This document shows, piece after piece, positions 15,629 through 29,701 of a stretch of DNA of 64,000 bases. A model generated the notes under the pieces. The model ran no database searches and had not been told where the DNA came from. It was given only the letters and a program-made list of their open reading frames with translations. Both the position numbers and the translations under genes were made by a program. Each line of letters begins with the position of its first letter. Positions within the stretch are counted from its first letter, which is position 1. The stretch comes from JACKFB01 sp041389525 (lineage in GTDB: Bacteria; Myxococcota_A; UBA9042; PHBI01; JACKFB01): NCBI GenBank assembly GCA_041389525.1, contig JAWKRR010000012.1, forward strand, positions 77,773 to 141,772, in the 5' to 3' direction.

Positions 15629-16339
15629 TCACTTGACGAGGTAGAGCAGCGGAAACAGGAAGATCCAGACGAGGTCGACGAGGTGCCAGTAAAGGCCGAC
15701 GTTCTCGACGGGGGTGTAGAAGCGGGGGCCGAACTCGCCCTTGCGAGCGCGCAGGTACATCCAGAACATGACGCCCATGCCGAGCAAGACGTGGACGCCG
15801 TGCAGGCCGGTCATCAGGAAGTAGATGCCGAAGAAGGTGTGCGGGCCACCGAGGGGGCTGGGAACGGAGATGGCGCTGGCGAGGTAGTCGGCGGTGTAGA
15901 AGCGGCCGGGGAGCAGGCCGTGCTCAAACTTCGAGGAGTACTCGAAGTATTTCACGACCATGAAGCAGCCAGCGAGGAAGATGGTGGCCAGGAGCATCTG
16001 CTGGAGCAGCTTCTGGTTGTCGATCTGCGCGGCGCGGACGCCGACGGCGATGGTGAAGCTCGAGGTGATGAGCACGAGCGTGTTCAGGCCGCCCATGGGG
16101 ATGCTGAGGTGGTGGTGGGCCTCCAGCACCATCTCGGGGTAGGCCCAACGGGCGACGCCGTAGGCCAGGAAGAGCCCGCTGAACATGAGGATTTCCGTCG
16201 AGAGGAAGACCCACATGCCCAACTTCGCCGACGACTCCTGCTGAGCCGGCGTGTCGAAGTGGTGCGCCAGGAAAGACGGGTGGTCGTGGTCGTGCCCGTG
16301 TGCGGACTCGTCCCCGCCATGCGCAGTCGTAGTGCTCAC
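15629..16339 (-). CDS. ctaE: Cytochrome c oxidase subunit III
   Basis: This 236-residue integral membrane subunit stabilises subunit I and supports proton uptake. After a His/Asp-rich N terminus (HGHDHDH) come the family segments 'KLGMWVFLSTEILMFSGLFLAY', 'NTLVLITSSFTIAVGV', 'GPHTFFGIYFLMTGLHGVHVLLG' and a C-terminal 'VGLYWHLVDLVWIFLFPLLYL', i.e. about five helices in the short bacterial form. The start is GTG 16339 with AGGAG six nt upstream. It lies 9 nt downstream of coxI in the same transcription unit. Confidence 0.93.
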   Translation of the reverse strand: MSTTTAHGGDESAHGHDHDHPSFLAHHFDTPAQQESSAKLGMWVFLSTEILMFSGLFLAYGVARWAYPEMVLEAHHHLSIPMGGLNTLVLITSSFTIAVGVRAAQIDNQKLLQQMLLATIFLAGCFMVVKYFEYSSKFEHGLLPGRFYTADYLASAISVPSPLGGPHTFFGIYFLMTGLHGVHVLLGMGVMFWMYLRARKGEFGPRFYTPVENVGLYWHLVDLVWIFLFPLLYLVK

Positions 16340-16348
16340 TGAAGGCTC

Positions 16349-18049
<1,701 letters not shown>

Positions 18050-18070
18050 GTTCTGAAGCCTCCGTGGCCT

Positions 18071-18089
18071 CTCCGCACCGTGTGCGGAG
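18071..18089 (-). terminator. Intercistronic hairpin between coxII and coxI
   Basis: A perfect 8-bp stem (CTCCGCAC pairing with GTGCGGAG) with a 3-nt loop sits in the 45-bp gap between coxII and coxI, one of only two gaps this long in the array. No U-tract follows, so it is more likely an mRNA processing or partial-attenuation element than a full terminator. Confidence 0.45.
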
Positions 18090-18094
18090 GGGTG

Positions 18095-19144
18095 CTACTT
18101 GGTGTCGTCGCCGCCGAGCGATTTGATGTAGTCGATGAGCGCGTTGACCGCGCGGTCGTCGAGTTTGCCGGAGTCGAACACCGACATGCCGGGCGCGTAG
18201 CCCTCGACGATTTTCGCGTTGGGGTTACGCAGGGACTCGCGGATGTAGTTGTCGTCCACGGTGACCGATGAGCCGTCGGCCATCTTCTCCGACTTGCCCC
18301 AGATGCCCTTGAAGGACGGGCCGGTCAGGCGGCTGCCGTCGATGGAGTGGCAGGTCTTGCAGTTGGCCTGGTAGAGCTTCTCGCCGTAGTCGTCGGCGTC
18401 GGGGTCCAGGGCTGGGCAGCGGCCGGACTTGAGGAAGGCGCGCCACTCCATGTCGGTGAGGACGTGCACGCGGCCGCGCATCTCGGAGTGCTGCTGGCCG
18501 CAGTACTCAGCGCAGTACATGTCGTAGACGCCGGGCTCGTTCGCGTTGAACCAGTAGCCCGTGTAGCGCCCCGGGACGGCGTCGCGCTTGAGGCGGAAGG
18601 CGGGGATGTAGAAGGAGTGCAGCACGTCGGTGGCGCCGATGGTCAGCTTCACGGGCCGATTGGCCGGCACGAAGAAGTCGGTCTCCATGCGCTCAATGCC
18701 CGTCACCGGGTCCGCGACGCTGGTCGGCGAGCAGCTCTTGTTCAGGCCGGGATAGTCGATGGTCCAGTTCCACTTCTGCCCGGTCACGCGCAGGTCCAGC
18801 GCGTCCGACGGGGCGGTGGACAGGGCGACGAAGCCCTTCTGGCCCCACGCGAAGATGACGACCAGCAGCACCGTCGGGATGGCGCTCCACAGGAACTCAA
18901 GCCGCCCGTTGTGCTTCACCGGGCTCGTCTTCTGGTCCGGAGAACGCTCGCGGTACTTGAGCGTGAACCAGACCGTCGCGCCCATGAGCAGCACGAAGAA
19001 GAACGTGCTGAGATACAGGACGAAGTAGAAGAGCGGGTCCATATCATTGGCGAATGTGGACGCCTCGGGGGGCATCCACAGACTGCCTTGGGCTTGGCCG
19101 AGCAGGCCGTGGACCAGGCCGCCGGTCAGGAACTCTCGCATCAT
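18095..19144 (-). CDS. ctaC: Cytochrome c oxidase subunit II with fused cytochrome c domain
   Basis: This 349-residue subunit receives electrons at the CuA centre. Two N-terminal helices are followed by a cupredoxin domain with 'WNWTIDYPG' and the CuA loop 'YCAEYCGQQHSEM'. A C-terminal class I cytochrome c domain is fused after it, with the heme motif 'CKTCH' and an axial Met probably in 'YAPGMSVF'. The fusion (caa3-type layout) suggests direct electron entry from the complex III side. Start ATG 19144 overlaps the SCO stop as ATGA. Confidence 0.95.
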   Translation of the reverse strand: MMREFLTGGLVHGLLGQAQGSLWMPPEASTFANDMDPLFYFVLYLSTFFFVLLMGATVWFTLKYRERSPDQKTSPVKHNGRLEFLWSAIPTVLLVVIFAWGQKGFVALSTAPSDALDLRVTGQKWNWTIDYPGLNKSCSPTSVADPVTGIERMETDFFVPANRPVKLTIGATDVLHSFYIPAFRLKRDAVPGRYTGYWFNANEPGVYDMYCAEYCGQQHSEMRGRVHVLTDMEWRAFLKSGRCPALDPDADDYGEKLYQANCKTCHSIDGSRLTGPSFKGIWGKSEKMADGSSVTVDDNYIRESLRNPNAKIVEGYAPGMSVFDSGKLDDRAVNALIDYIKSLGGDDTK

Positions 19145-19968
19145 GACGCAGACTCCGCGAACTGATGGTGGCGTCGCCGTTCGCGCCGCCAGTGGAAGAG
19201 CAGGAAGAGGCCGAGGACGAGCAGGGTGAGCAGGCCACCGAGGCGCATCATCCCGAAAGCGAAGGGCGTGTACTGCCCGTCGGAGGAGACATAGTGGAAG
19301 CAGCTCATGATGAGCTTGTCGAAGACCGTGCCGATGCCGCCCTCGGACGCGTCGATGAGGCCGAAGCGGATGTCCCGCGACTCGTAGCTGAGCCCCATCA
19401 GGATGCGGGAGATCTTGCCTTCGGGTGACAGGGTGTAGATGGCCGGCGCGTGGGCGTACTGCTCGGTCTCGGCGTCCCAGGTGTACTTGTAGCCGAGGCT
19501 GGCGGTCAGGGTGTCGATGGAGGCCTGGGTGCCGGTCAGGAAGGCCCAGTCGGCGTCGTCGCCCTTGCCCAGCAACCCGAGGTAGCTCTTACGCTTTCCG
19601 GCCGCGATCTCCACGCTGTCGTTGGGGTCGAAGCTGACGGTGACGATGCGGTAGTGCTCGTCCCCGGGCGTCCAGTCGAGCTTCTTCAGGGACTCGGCCA
19701 GCGTGTTGAGCTGCACGCTGCACAGGGTGGTGCAGCGGAAGTAGTTCAGCGTCAGCAGGACCGGGCGCTTGCCGTCGAGGTAATCCGCCAGGGTCACGGC
19801 CCGACCGGTGTGGTCGGTGAAGGTCAACCCGGGGTCGACCTGCGCTCCGAGGCGGTTCTCGATATCGATCTTTTGCAGCGGCTCGGGCACACGCTCCACG
19901 GCGTGGCCCGACGGGGCGAGGGCACCCGCGGCGGCAAAAGCGACAGCGATGGTCCAGAGAAGTCGCAT
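19141..19968 (-). CDS. SCO1/SenC copper chaperone, C-terminally anchored
   Basis: This 275-residue thioredoxin-fold protein should deliver copper to, or reduce, the CuA site of subunit II. The signature CxxxC is 'RCTTLCSVQLN', and a conserved His is expected later ('EQYAHAPAIY'). It has an N-terminal signal peptide ending near 'SGHAVE' and a C-terminal membrane helix ('LGGLLTLLVLGLFLLFHW') with a basic cytoplasmic tail, so the domain faces the periplasm. It is the second of two SCO genes in the array; the other (28149-28829) is N-terminally anchored. It starts 2 nt after the preceding stop and overlaps coxII by 4 nt. Confidence 0.9.
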   Translation of the reverse strand: MRLLWTIAVAFAAAGALAPSGHAVERVPEPLQKIDIENRLGAQVDPGLTFTDHTGRAVTLADYLDGKRPVLLTLNYFRCTTLCSVQLNTLAESLKKLDWTPGDEHYRIVTVSFDPNDSVEIAAGKRKSYLGLLGKGDDADWAFLTGTQASIDTLTASLGYKYTWDAETEQYAHAPAIYTLSPEGKISRILMGLSYESRDIRFGLIDASEGGIGTVFDKLIMSCFHYVSSDGQYTPFAFGMMRLGGLLTLLVLGLFLLFHWRRERRRHHQFAESAS

Positions 19969-19970
19969 GG

Positions 19971-20588
19971 CTACGGAGCGTCTCCCTCGGCCGGCGCCTC
20001 ATCGGGCGACTCAGGGGCGGGCGCGGCGTCGTCGGGCGACTCGGGGGCGACCTCGGCGGGCACGGCCTCGGTGGGCACGGCCTCGACCGCGGGCTCCACG
20101 GGCACGGCCTCGACGGCAGGCTCGACCGGCGCGGGCGCCGCCTCGGCTCCTTCCTTCTTCACGTCGTCGGGGTGCACGAAGCCGGCAGGCGCCGCGGAAG
20201 CCCGCAGCAGCGCGGGGTTCGCGATGACGCGCTTGGCGCCTTCAGACGCCGGCATCCGCCACAGACCCTTCTCGGCGTCCGTCTCGCCCCAGCTCTGTGC
20301 GACCGCGGCCCGCGCGGCCTTCGTCGCGGCGATGCGCGCGCTGGCTGCGGCCCCGGTCTCCGCCGCGTACTCGGCGGTGCGGAGGTTGTAGTACTGGAAG
20401 ACCCCCACGCCCGTCAGGACGATGAGCAGCGCCATGCCCAGGACCAACCCGATAAGCTGGGTGGCCGGCAGGTTGTCGATCTCGTGGCCGCCATCGGAGT
20501 AGCCGGAGACGAGGTGGGGCTTCTGGGTGGGGTCGACGGTGCCCGCGGTGGTGCCGAGGGCGGTCGCCGGATTGAGGCTATCTGACAC
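19971..20588 (-). CDS. Single-pass membrane protein of the ACIII/oxidase cluster, unknown
   Basis: I do not recognise this 205-residue protein. GTG 20588 is preferred because AGGAG lies about 8 nt upstream and the gap to actF is then 10 nt. A short N-terminal region is followed by one membrane helix ('TQLIGLVLGMALLIVLTGVGVFQYY'-type, about residues 45-68), then a periplasmic or cytosolic helix ('EYAAETGAAASARIAATKAA'), and 'KGLWRMPASEGAKRVIANP', a conserved-looking block. The last 70 residues are a Pro/Glu/Ala/Val repeat ('VEPAVEAVP' and variants), likely an extended spacer. Its tight position between actF and SCO implies a role in assembly or bridging of the two complexes. Confidence 0.6.
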   Translation of the reverse strand: MSDSLNPATALGTTAGTVDPTQKPHLVSGYSDGGHEIDNLPATQLIGLVLGMALLIVLTGVGVFQYYNLRTAEYAAETGAAASARIAATKAARAAVAQSWGETDAEKGLWRMPASEGAKRVIANPALLRASAAPAGFVHPDDVKKEGAEAAPAPVEPAVEAVPVEPAVEAVPTEAVPAEVAPESPDDAAPAPESPDEAPAEGDAP

Positions 20589-20598
20589 GTGCGTGCTC

Positions 20599-21819
20599 CT
20601 ACAGATTCTCGAAAGCGAGGCTTTCGGCGAGTCGTGGGTCACCGACCGGCACCAGCGCCTTGGCCCGCATCCGCCACGCGTAGACCGCGAGGAAGATGCC
20701 GCCGATGCCGATGAAGGTCGTCAGGTCGAGGAGGGTGAGGGTCGCGCCATGGCCGCCGTGGTGGTGGTCAAGCGGCGGCTGAACGATCCAGTACATGTCG
20801 ACCCAGTGCATCAGCAGCATCCAGACGCAGCCGACGGCCAGGGTCTTGGTGTTGCGCTTGATGTGGCGCGACATCAAGTAGAAGAAGGGCAGCACGAAGT
20901 GGCCCAGCGCCAGGAAGATCGTGACGTAGAGCCAGGTGCCCTCCATCCGGTACATGAACCAGTTGGTCTCCTCGGGGATGTTCGCGTACCAGATGAGGAA
21001 GTACTGGCTGAAGGCGATGTAGGTCCAGAACACGTTGAACGCGAACATGTACTTGCCGAGGTCGTGATAGTGCTCGGTGGTCACGACGTCTTTGAGCAGG
21101 CCGCCGCGCTGAAGGACCATCGCGGTGAGCGCCAAGATGGCGAAGGTCGCGACCGTGGTTCCGGCGAAGTAGTAGACGCCGAAGATGGTCGAGAACCAGT
21201 GCGGGTCCACCGACATGAACCAGTCGAAGGCGCCGAAGGTCAGGGTCAGGGCGAAGAGCATGATGGCGACCGGCGAGGCGCCGCGCAGGGTCTTGGAGAT
21301 CTGGACTGACTTGCTCTCATCCTGCTTGGTCGACTTCGCGTAGAAGAAGAGGCCCAAGATGGTCCAGGCGGCGAAGTAGAAGGCCGCGCGGCCCAAGAAC
21401 GCCGTGGAGTTCAGGTAGCTCAGCTTGCCCTGCAGGATGATGTCGTCGGCGTCGGGGTGTACCCAGTGGTACAGATGCTCCATCCCCATGACGACCGGGA
21501 TGAAGAGCAGCGCGAAGACCGGCAGCGTCACCATCAGGTTTTCGGCCGCCCGGCGGATGACGATAGACCAGCCCGCGCGGGTGACATGCTGGACCGCGAC
21601 GAACCACAGGCCGCCCAAGCCGAAGCTCAGGAAGAAGCCGAAGTTCGTCAGCCAGGACTTGTAGAACTGGTCGGGGTGGCCGCCCATGAGCGCGAAGCTC
21701 GCGCCGATGCCGATGATGCCGACGACGGCTGCGATCATCGGCAGCTTCGCCAGGCGATGCCCGGACGGGATGAGGACGTCTTCTGCGGAGACCGTGCGCG
21801 GTCCGTGGCCGTGGCTCAC
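20599..21819 (-). CDS. actF: Alternative complex III subunit ActF (NrfD-like)
   Basis: A polytopic membrane protein of 406 residues with about 10 helices, homologous to ActC and to NrfD/PsrC-type quinone-interacting subunits. Typical blocks include 'SWLTNFGFFLSFGLGGLWFV', 'FDWFMSVDPHWFSTIFGVYYF' and 'ANIPEETNWF', the last a signature of ActF. In ACIII it is one of the two quinol-side integral subunits and has no heme of its own. The start is GTG 21819, overlapping the actE stop by GTGA; the long frame upstream of it is the shadow of actE. Confidence 0.92.
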   Translation of the reverse strand: MSHGHGPRTVSAEDVLIPSGHRLAKLPMIAAVVGIIGIGASFALMGGHPDQFYKSWLTNFGFFLSFGLGGLWFVAVQHVTRAGWSIVIRRAAENLMVTLPVFALLFIPVVMGMEHLYHWVHPDADDIILQGKLSYLNSTAFLGRAAFYFAAWTILGLFFYAKSTKQDESKSVQISKTLRGASPVAIMLFALTLTFGAFDWFMSVDPHWFSTIFGVYYFAGTTVATFAILALTAMVLQRGGLLKDVVTTEHYHDLGKYMFAFNVFWTYIAFSQYFLIWYANIPEETNWFMYRMEGTWLYVTIFLALGHFVLPFFYLMSRHIKRNTKTLAVGCVWMLLMHWVDMYWIVQPPLDHHHGGHGATLTLLDLTTFIGIGGIFLAVYAWRMRAKALVPVGDPRLAESLAFENL

Positions 21820-22472
21820 TTGGCACCCCCTGCGTTCTTCTGGAGGACGTCGGCGGGGACCTCGGCGCGCGGGACGTTGCCGCTCACCTGGAGCGTGCGA
21901 ACCCAAGCGGCGATGGCCCAGCGGTCCTCGACCGGGATTTGCGCGGCGTACGGCTTCATGGTGCGCACGCCGTGGCTGATGACGTCGTAGAAGTAGCCCA
22001 GCGGCATCGCCCGGAGGTTGTCGCTGTGATAGGTCGGCGGCGGCACCGACAGGCCGCGGCCTGCGACCACGCCGTCGCCGGTCCCGGCCGAGGCGTGGCA
22101 CGGCGTGCAGTAGATCTCGTAGCGCGCGTGGCCGCGGTCGAGCAGCGCCTGGGTCAGCGGCAGCTCTTTGGGGAGCGCGTCGGCGAGCCGGCCGTCCGGG
22201 CCGCGACCACGGTAGAGGTGGTCGTCCTCGGCCAGGTACTGGTCGTCACCCAGCAGCGCCACCGTGCGGGCGACGGTGCCGGCGACCGGCGGACGCATCG
22301 CGCGCTTATCGGCGAAGAACGGGTTGGCTTCCTGCATCTCGTAGCGCTGCTGGAAGTCCATGTTCGGGTTGAGGTGCACCGGTGGCGCGGACGACGTGGT
22401 CCCGCGGCAACCAGCGGCCGGGGCGGCCAGCGCCACGAGGGCGCCGAGTAGTGCGGTTCGACTGAGCAGCAT
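21816..22472 (-). CDS. actE: Alternative complex III subunit ActE (mono-heme cytochrome c)
   Basis: This 218-residue periplasmic lipoprotein has a leader ending in a lipobox ('LAAPAAGC') and one heme c motif, 'CTPCHASAGTGDG'. The N-terminal half carries the family's 'DFQQRYEMQEANPFF', and the axial Met is probably in 'AMPLGYFYDVISHGVRTMKPY'. In ACIII the mono-heme ActE passes electrons from the pentaheme ActA outward, here presumably to the cytochrome c domain of CoxII. The gene starts 3 nt after actD and overlaps actF by 4 nt. Confidence 0.92.
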   Translation of the reverse strand: MLLSRTALLGALVALAAPAAGCRGTTSSAPPVHLNPNMDFQQRYEMQEANPFFADKRAMRPPVAGTVARTVALLGDDQYLAEDDHLYRGRGPDGRLADALPKELPLTQALLDRGHARYEIYCTPCHASAGTGDGVVAGRGLSVPPPTYHSDNLRAMPLGYFYDVISHGVRTMKPYAAQIPVEDRWAIAAWVRTLQVSGNVPRAEVPADVLQKNAGGAK

Positions 22473-22475
22473 CCT

Positions 22476-23004
22476 CTAGTCCTCCAACTGCTCGATGTGA
22501 GTGGCGCCGGCGGCCTCGAAGAGCTTCTTGGTCTTGCGCTCGTCGAAGTTCGGGTCGGCGACCTCGACCGCGATGAAGAAGCGGTCGTTCGTCACGCGGG
22601 CAAATCGGTCCGAGTGAAAGACCGGGTGGTACAGCGTCGGCAGGCGGTTGAGGTGGAACATGCCGAAGACCGCGCCAAACGCGCCGAAGAGCACGCCCAG
22701 CTCGAAGGTCACCGGCACGAAGGCCTGCCAGGAGAAGAAGGGCTTGCCCGAGATGATGACGGGATAGGCCGTCGTCGCCACCCAGGTCTGCAGCAAGAAG
22801 CCGCAGGTCGCGCCGGTGAGGCCGCAGACGAGGATGAGCCAGGGCAGCTTCGAGCGAGAGAGCCCCATCGCCTTGTCCAGTCCGTGGACCGGGAAGGGCG
22901 AGTAGGCGTCCCACTTCGAGAAGCCCGCGTCGCGGACCTTCTCACAGGCGTGGTACAGGGCCTTCGCCGTGTCGAATTCGGCGAGCATTCCCCAGGGTTT
23001 CGCC

Positions 23005-23012
<8 letters not shown>
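22476..23012 (-). CDS. actD: Alternative complex III subunit ActD (DUF3341)
   Basis: A 178-residue membrane subunit with the DUF3341 pattern 'EKVRDAGFSKWDAYSPFPVHGLD' at the N terminus and two membrane helices ('LPWLILVCGLTGATCGFLLQ' and 'FELGVLFGAFGAVFGMFHL'). A short cytosolic alpha/beta domain ends it ('FFIAVEVADPNFDERKT'). ActD holds the two large membrane subunits together in the known ACIII structures. It overlaps the end of actC by 8 nt. Confidence 0.92.
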
Positions 23013-24438
<1,426 letters not shown>

Positions 24439-24441
24439 GAC

Positions 24442-27455
<3,014 letters not shown>

Positions 27456-27459
<4 letters not shown>

Positions 27460-28103
27460 CGGTGGCATCCCGAGCAGTGCTCCGGCGGATTGACCTGACG
27501 GGTCCGCGCGGGGTCAGCGGTGGGGTCGTAGTTCGCCGTGGCCGGGTCCCAGTTCATGTCGGTGACCTTGTCCAGCGGGCGGAGGTGCGGCGTGGGGTCG
27601 CGGTGGCACTCGAGGCACCAGCTCATCGAGAGCGGCTGCGACAGCGAGACCGTCTCCATCTGGTCGATGCGACCGTGGCACGACGCGCATCCCACGCCGG
27701 CGGCGATGTGCGGCGCGTGGTTGAAGTACGCGTAGTCCGGAAGCTGATGGATGCGCACCCACTCGATGGCGGCGCCCGTCTCGTAGCTGTCGCGGACCTT
27801 GGCCAGCTTGGCGCTGTCCGTGCGTACCTGCGAGTGGCAGTTCATGCACGTCGCCGTCGCCGGAATCGCCGCGCGGGCGGCCACTTCCACCGTGTTGTGG
27901 CAGTAGCGGCAGTCCATCCCCAGGTCGCCCGCGTGCAGCGCATGGCTGAACGCGACCGGCTGTGTGGGCCTGTAGCCGACGTCGGTGAAATTGGGGGAGA
28001 ACCAGTACCAGACCGCGCCGACGACGCTCGTCAGGACCACGGGGCCCAGAGCGAAGATGACCAGCGGTACTTTATTGGTCCATCGAGGAAAAATGGCCGC
28101 CAC
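27456..28103 (-). CDS. actA: Alternative complex III subunit ActA (pentaheme cytochrome c)
   Basis: A 215-residue membrane-anchored multiheme cytochrome with one N-terminal helix ('VPLVIFALGPVVLTSVVGAVW'). Five CxxCH motifs are present: CRYCH, CMNCH, CASCH, CLECH and CSGCH, matching the pentaheme ActA of ACIII. It takes electrons from the ActB iron-sulfur chain. The start is GTG 28103 with an AAGGTGG site 6 nt upstream. The 45-bp gap before it is the longest in this part of the array, so a promoter could lie there, although none is clear. Confidence 0.94.
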
Positions 28104-28148
28104 GTCAAACCACCTTGGTCCGAATGGGGGAAAGGAAGAGATGCGATC

Positions 28149-28829
28149 TCATCGCTGAGCCTCGCGAGCTTCGCGCAACACGTGCTGCGCGCGGTGGAAG
28201 ACTTCGTCAACCCCAAGATCGTCCGAGGCGTAGTAGCCGCGGAGACCTCCCTGGCCGTCGACGAGAACGAGCTTGGTCGTGTGGGCGATGTCGATCATGC
28301 CGGCGGCGTTGACCTCGCGGTCGCCGAGGGCCGAGCGGAAGCCGCCCGTCACGAGGGCCTCGATCGCGGCGTGGTCACCGGTGATGTAGCGCCAGCGCTG
28401 CGGATCGGCCCCGTGCTTCGCGGCGTAAGCGGCGAGGACGGCGGGCGTATCGTTTTCCGGGTCCACGGTGATGCTGACCAGCTTCACGGGGACGTCGTTG
28501 GCGGCGAAGCGCTCTTGCAGCTTCGCCATGGCCGCGGTGACCAGCGGGCAGGTCGACGGGCAGGACGTGAAGATGAAGGCGGCGACCCAGACCTGGCCGC
28601 GCAGATCGGTGTCGGCGATGGGCTGGCCGGCGCTGTCGATCAAGGCGAAAGCGGGGAGCTGGCCTTCGACCGGCGGCGGCTCGGGGATGCGACGGGTCAG
28701 GGGGCGGATCGCCGGGATGAGGATGATGCCGGCGAGGGCGCCGAACCACCACGGGTGGCGCATGAAGGCGCGGCGGAGCCAGCTCCCCTCAGGGGCGGTG
28801 TGGGTCTGTGCGTCGGCCATCGCGCTCAC
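28149..28829 (-). CDS. SCO1/SenC family copper chaperone, N-terminally anchored
   Basis: This 226-residue protein has one N-terminal helix ('HPWWFGALAGIILIPAI') and a periplasmic thioredoxin-like domain with the copper motif 'TSCPSTCPLV' (CxxxC) and the later 'MIDIAHTTKLVLVD' block with the conserved His. Its role should be copper insertion into the oxidase, parallel to the second SCO at 19141-19968; the two differ in anchor position. The start is GTG 28829, with GGAGG 6 nt upstream and a 4-nt GTGA overlap with the ABC permease gene. Confidence 0.9.
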   Translation of the reverse strand: MSAMADAQTHTAPEGSWLRRAFMRHPWWFGALAGIILIPAIRPLTRRIPEPPPVEGQLPAFALIDSAGQPIADTDLRGQVWVAAFIFTSCPSTCPLVTAAMAKLQERFAANDVPVKLVSITVDPENDTPAVLAAYAAKHGADPQRWRYITGDHAAIEALVTGGFRSALGDREVNAAGMIDIAHTTKLVLVDGQGGLRGYYASDDLGVDEVFHRAQHVLREAREAQR

Positions 28830-29701
28830 GGGCGACCTCCGCGGACGCGGGTGCTGGCGGTGGCGAGGGCCATCGCGCCGCACGCGAGCAGGGCCAGGAC
28901 GGTCATGCTGACGACGGGGCTGGAACCCGCGCCGACGGCGACTCCGCCGGCCAGGGCGTGGCGCACCGCGTCGACCATGTAGCTCATCGGATCGGCGGCC
29001 ATCACCCAGCCGAGCCAGCCGTCGCGCGCCGGGAAGAGCGCGCCGGAGACCAGCCACAGCGGCAGCAGCACGACGGCCATAATCGCGTGGTAGCCGTGGG
29101 TCGAGCCGACGACCCAGGCCAGGGCGAAGCCGAGGCCCGTCAACATGAAGGCGCCGAGGCAGAGCGCGGCCAGCAGCGGCAGCCAAGCGATGCTGCCCAG
29201 CGCGTAGCCGGCCAGCGGCGCGGCCAGCATGCAGAGGGCGGCCTGGACCAGCGAGACGGTCGTGACGCCGAGGGTCTTGCCGAACACCATCGAGGCGCGC
29301 GAGCCGGGCCCGGTCAGGACCTGCTGCAAGAAGCCCTGCTGGCGGTCCTCGATGACCGACATCGTGGCGAAGATCGTCGTGAAGAGGACGACCATCACGA
29401 GGATTCCGGGGAAGGAAAAGGCGAGGTAGTCGGTTTGCGCTGCTCCGCCCGCGGCTGCGGCAGCGGAACCCGTGTCGATTTGACCCAGACCGGCGCCCAA
29501 GATGGCCCAGAAGAGCAGAGGCTGAAGCACGACCCCCAGCCAGCGCGAGCGCTCGCGCACCAGCCGCAGCAAGTCGCGCTTCCACAAGGCCGAGACCACG
29601 CCCCACTCGATGGCGGCGGCGGACGGGCGGGCGGCGCTCGGAGCCCGGGTCGCGAGAGTCACGGCGACGTGGCCGGTCTGAAGAGGCGTCTGCGCGCTCA
29701 C
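28826..29701 (-). CDS. ABC-2 type transporter permease
   Basis: A 291-residue permease with six predicted helices and the ABC-2 pattern 'GFLQQVLTGPGSRASMVFGKTLGV', followed by 'LPLWLVSGALFPARDGWLGWVMAADPMSYMVDAVRHAL', the typical end of drug or polysaccharide-type ABC-2 permeases (DrrB/NodJ-like). Its fusion-tight position between ctaB and SCO (GTGA overlaps on both sides) suggests a cargo linked to oxidase biogenesis, for example heme or copper, but this is inference from context. It works with the ATPase at 29698-30669. Confidence 0.85.
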   Translation of the reverse strand: MSAQTPLQTGHVAVTLATRAPSAARPSAAAIEWGVVSALWKRDLLRLVRERSRWLGVVLQPLLFWAILGAGLGQIDTGSAAAAAGGAAQTDYLAFSFPGILVMVVLFTTIFATMSVIEDRQQGFLQQVLTGPGSRASMVFGKTLGVTTVSLVQAALCMLAAPLAGYALGSIAWLPLLAALCLGAFMLTGLGFALAWVVGSTHGYHAIMAVVLLPLWLVSGALFPARDGWLGWVMAADPMSYMVDAVRHALAGGVAVGAGSSPVVSMTVLALLACGAMALATASTRVRGGRP

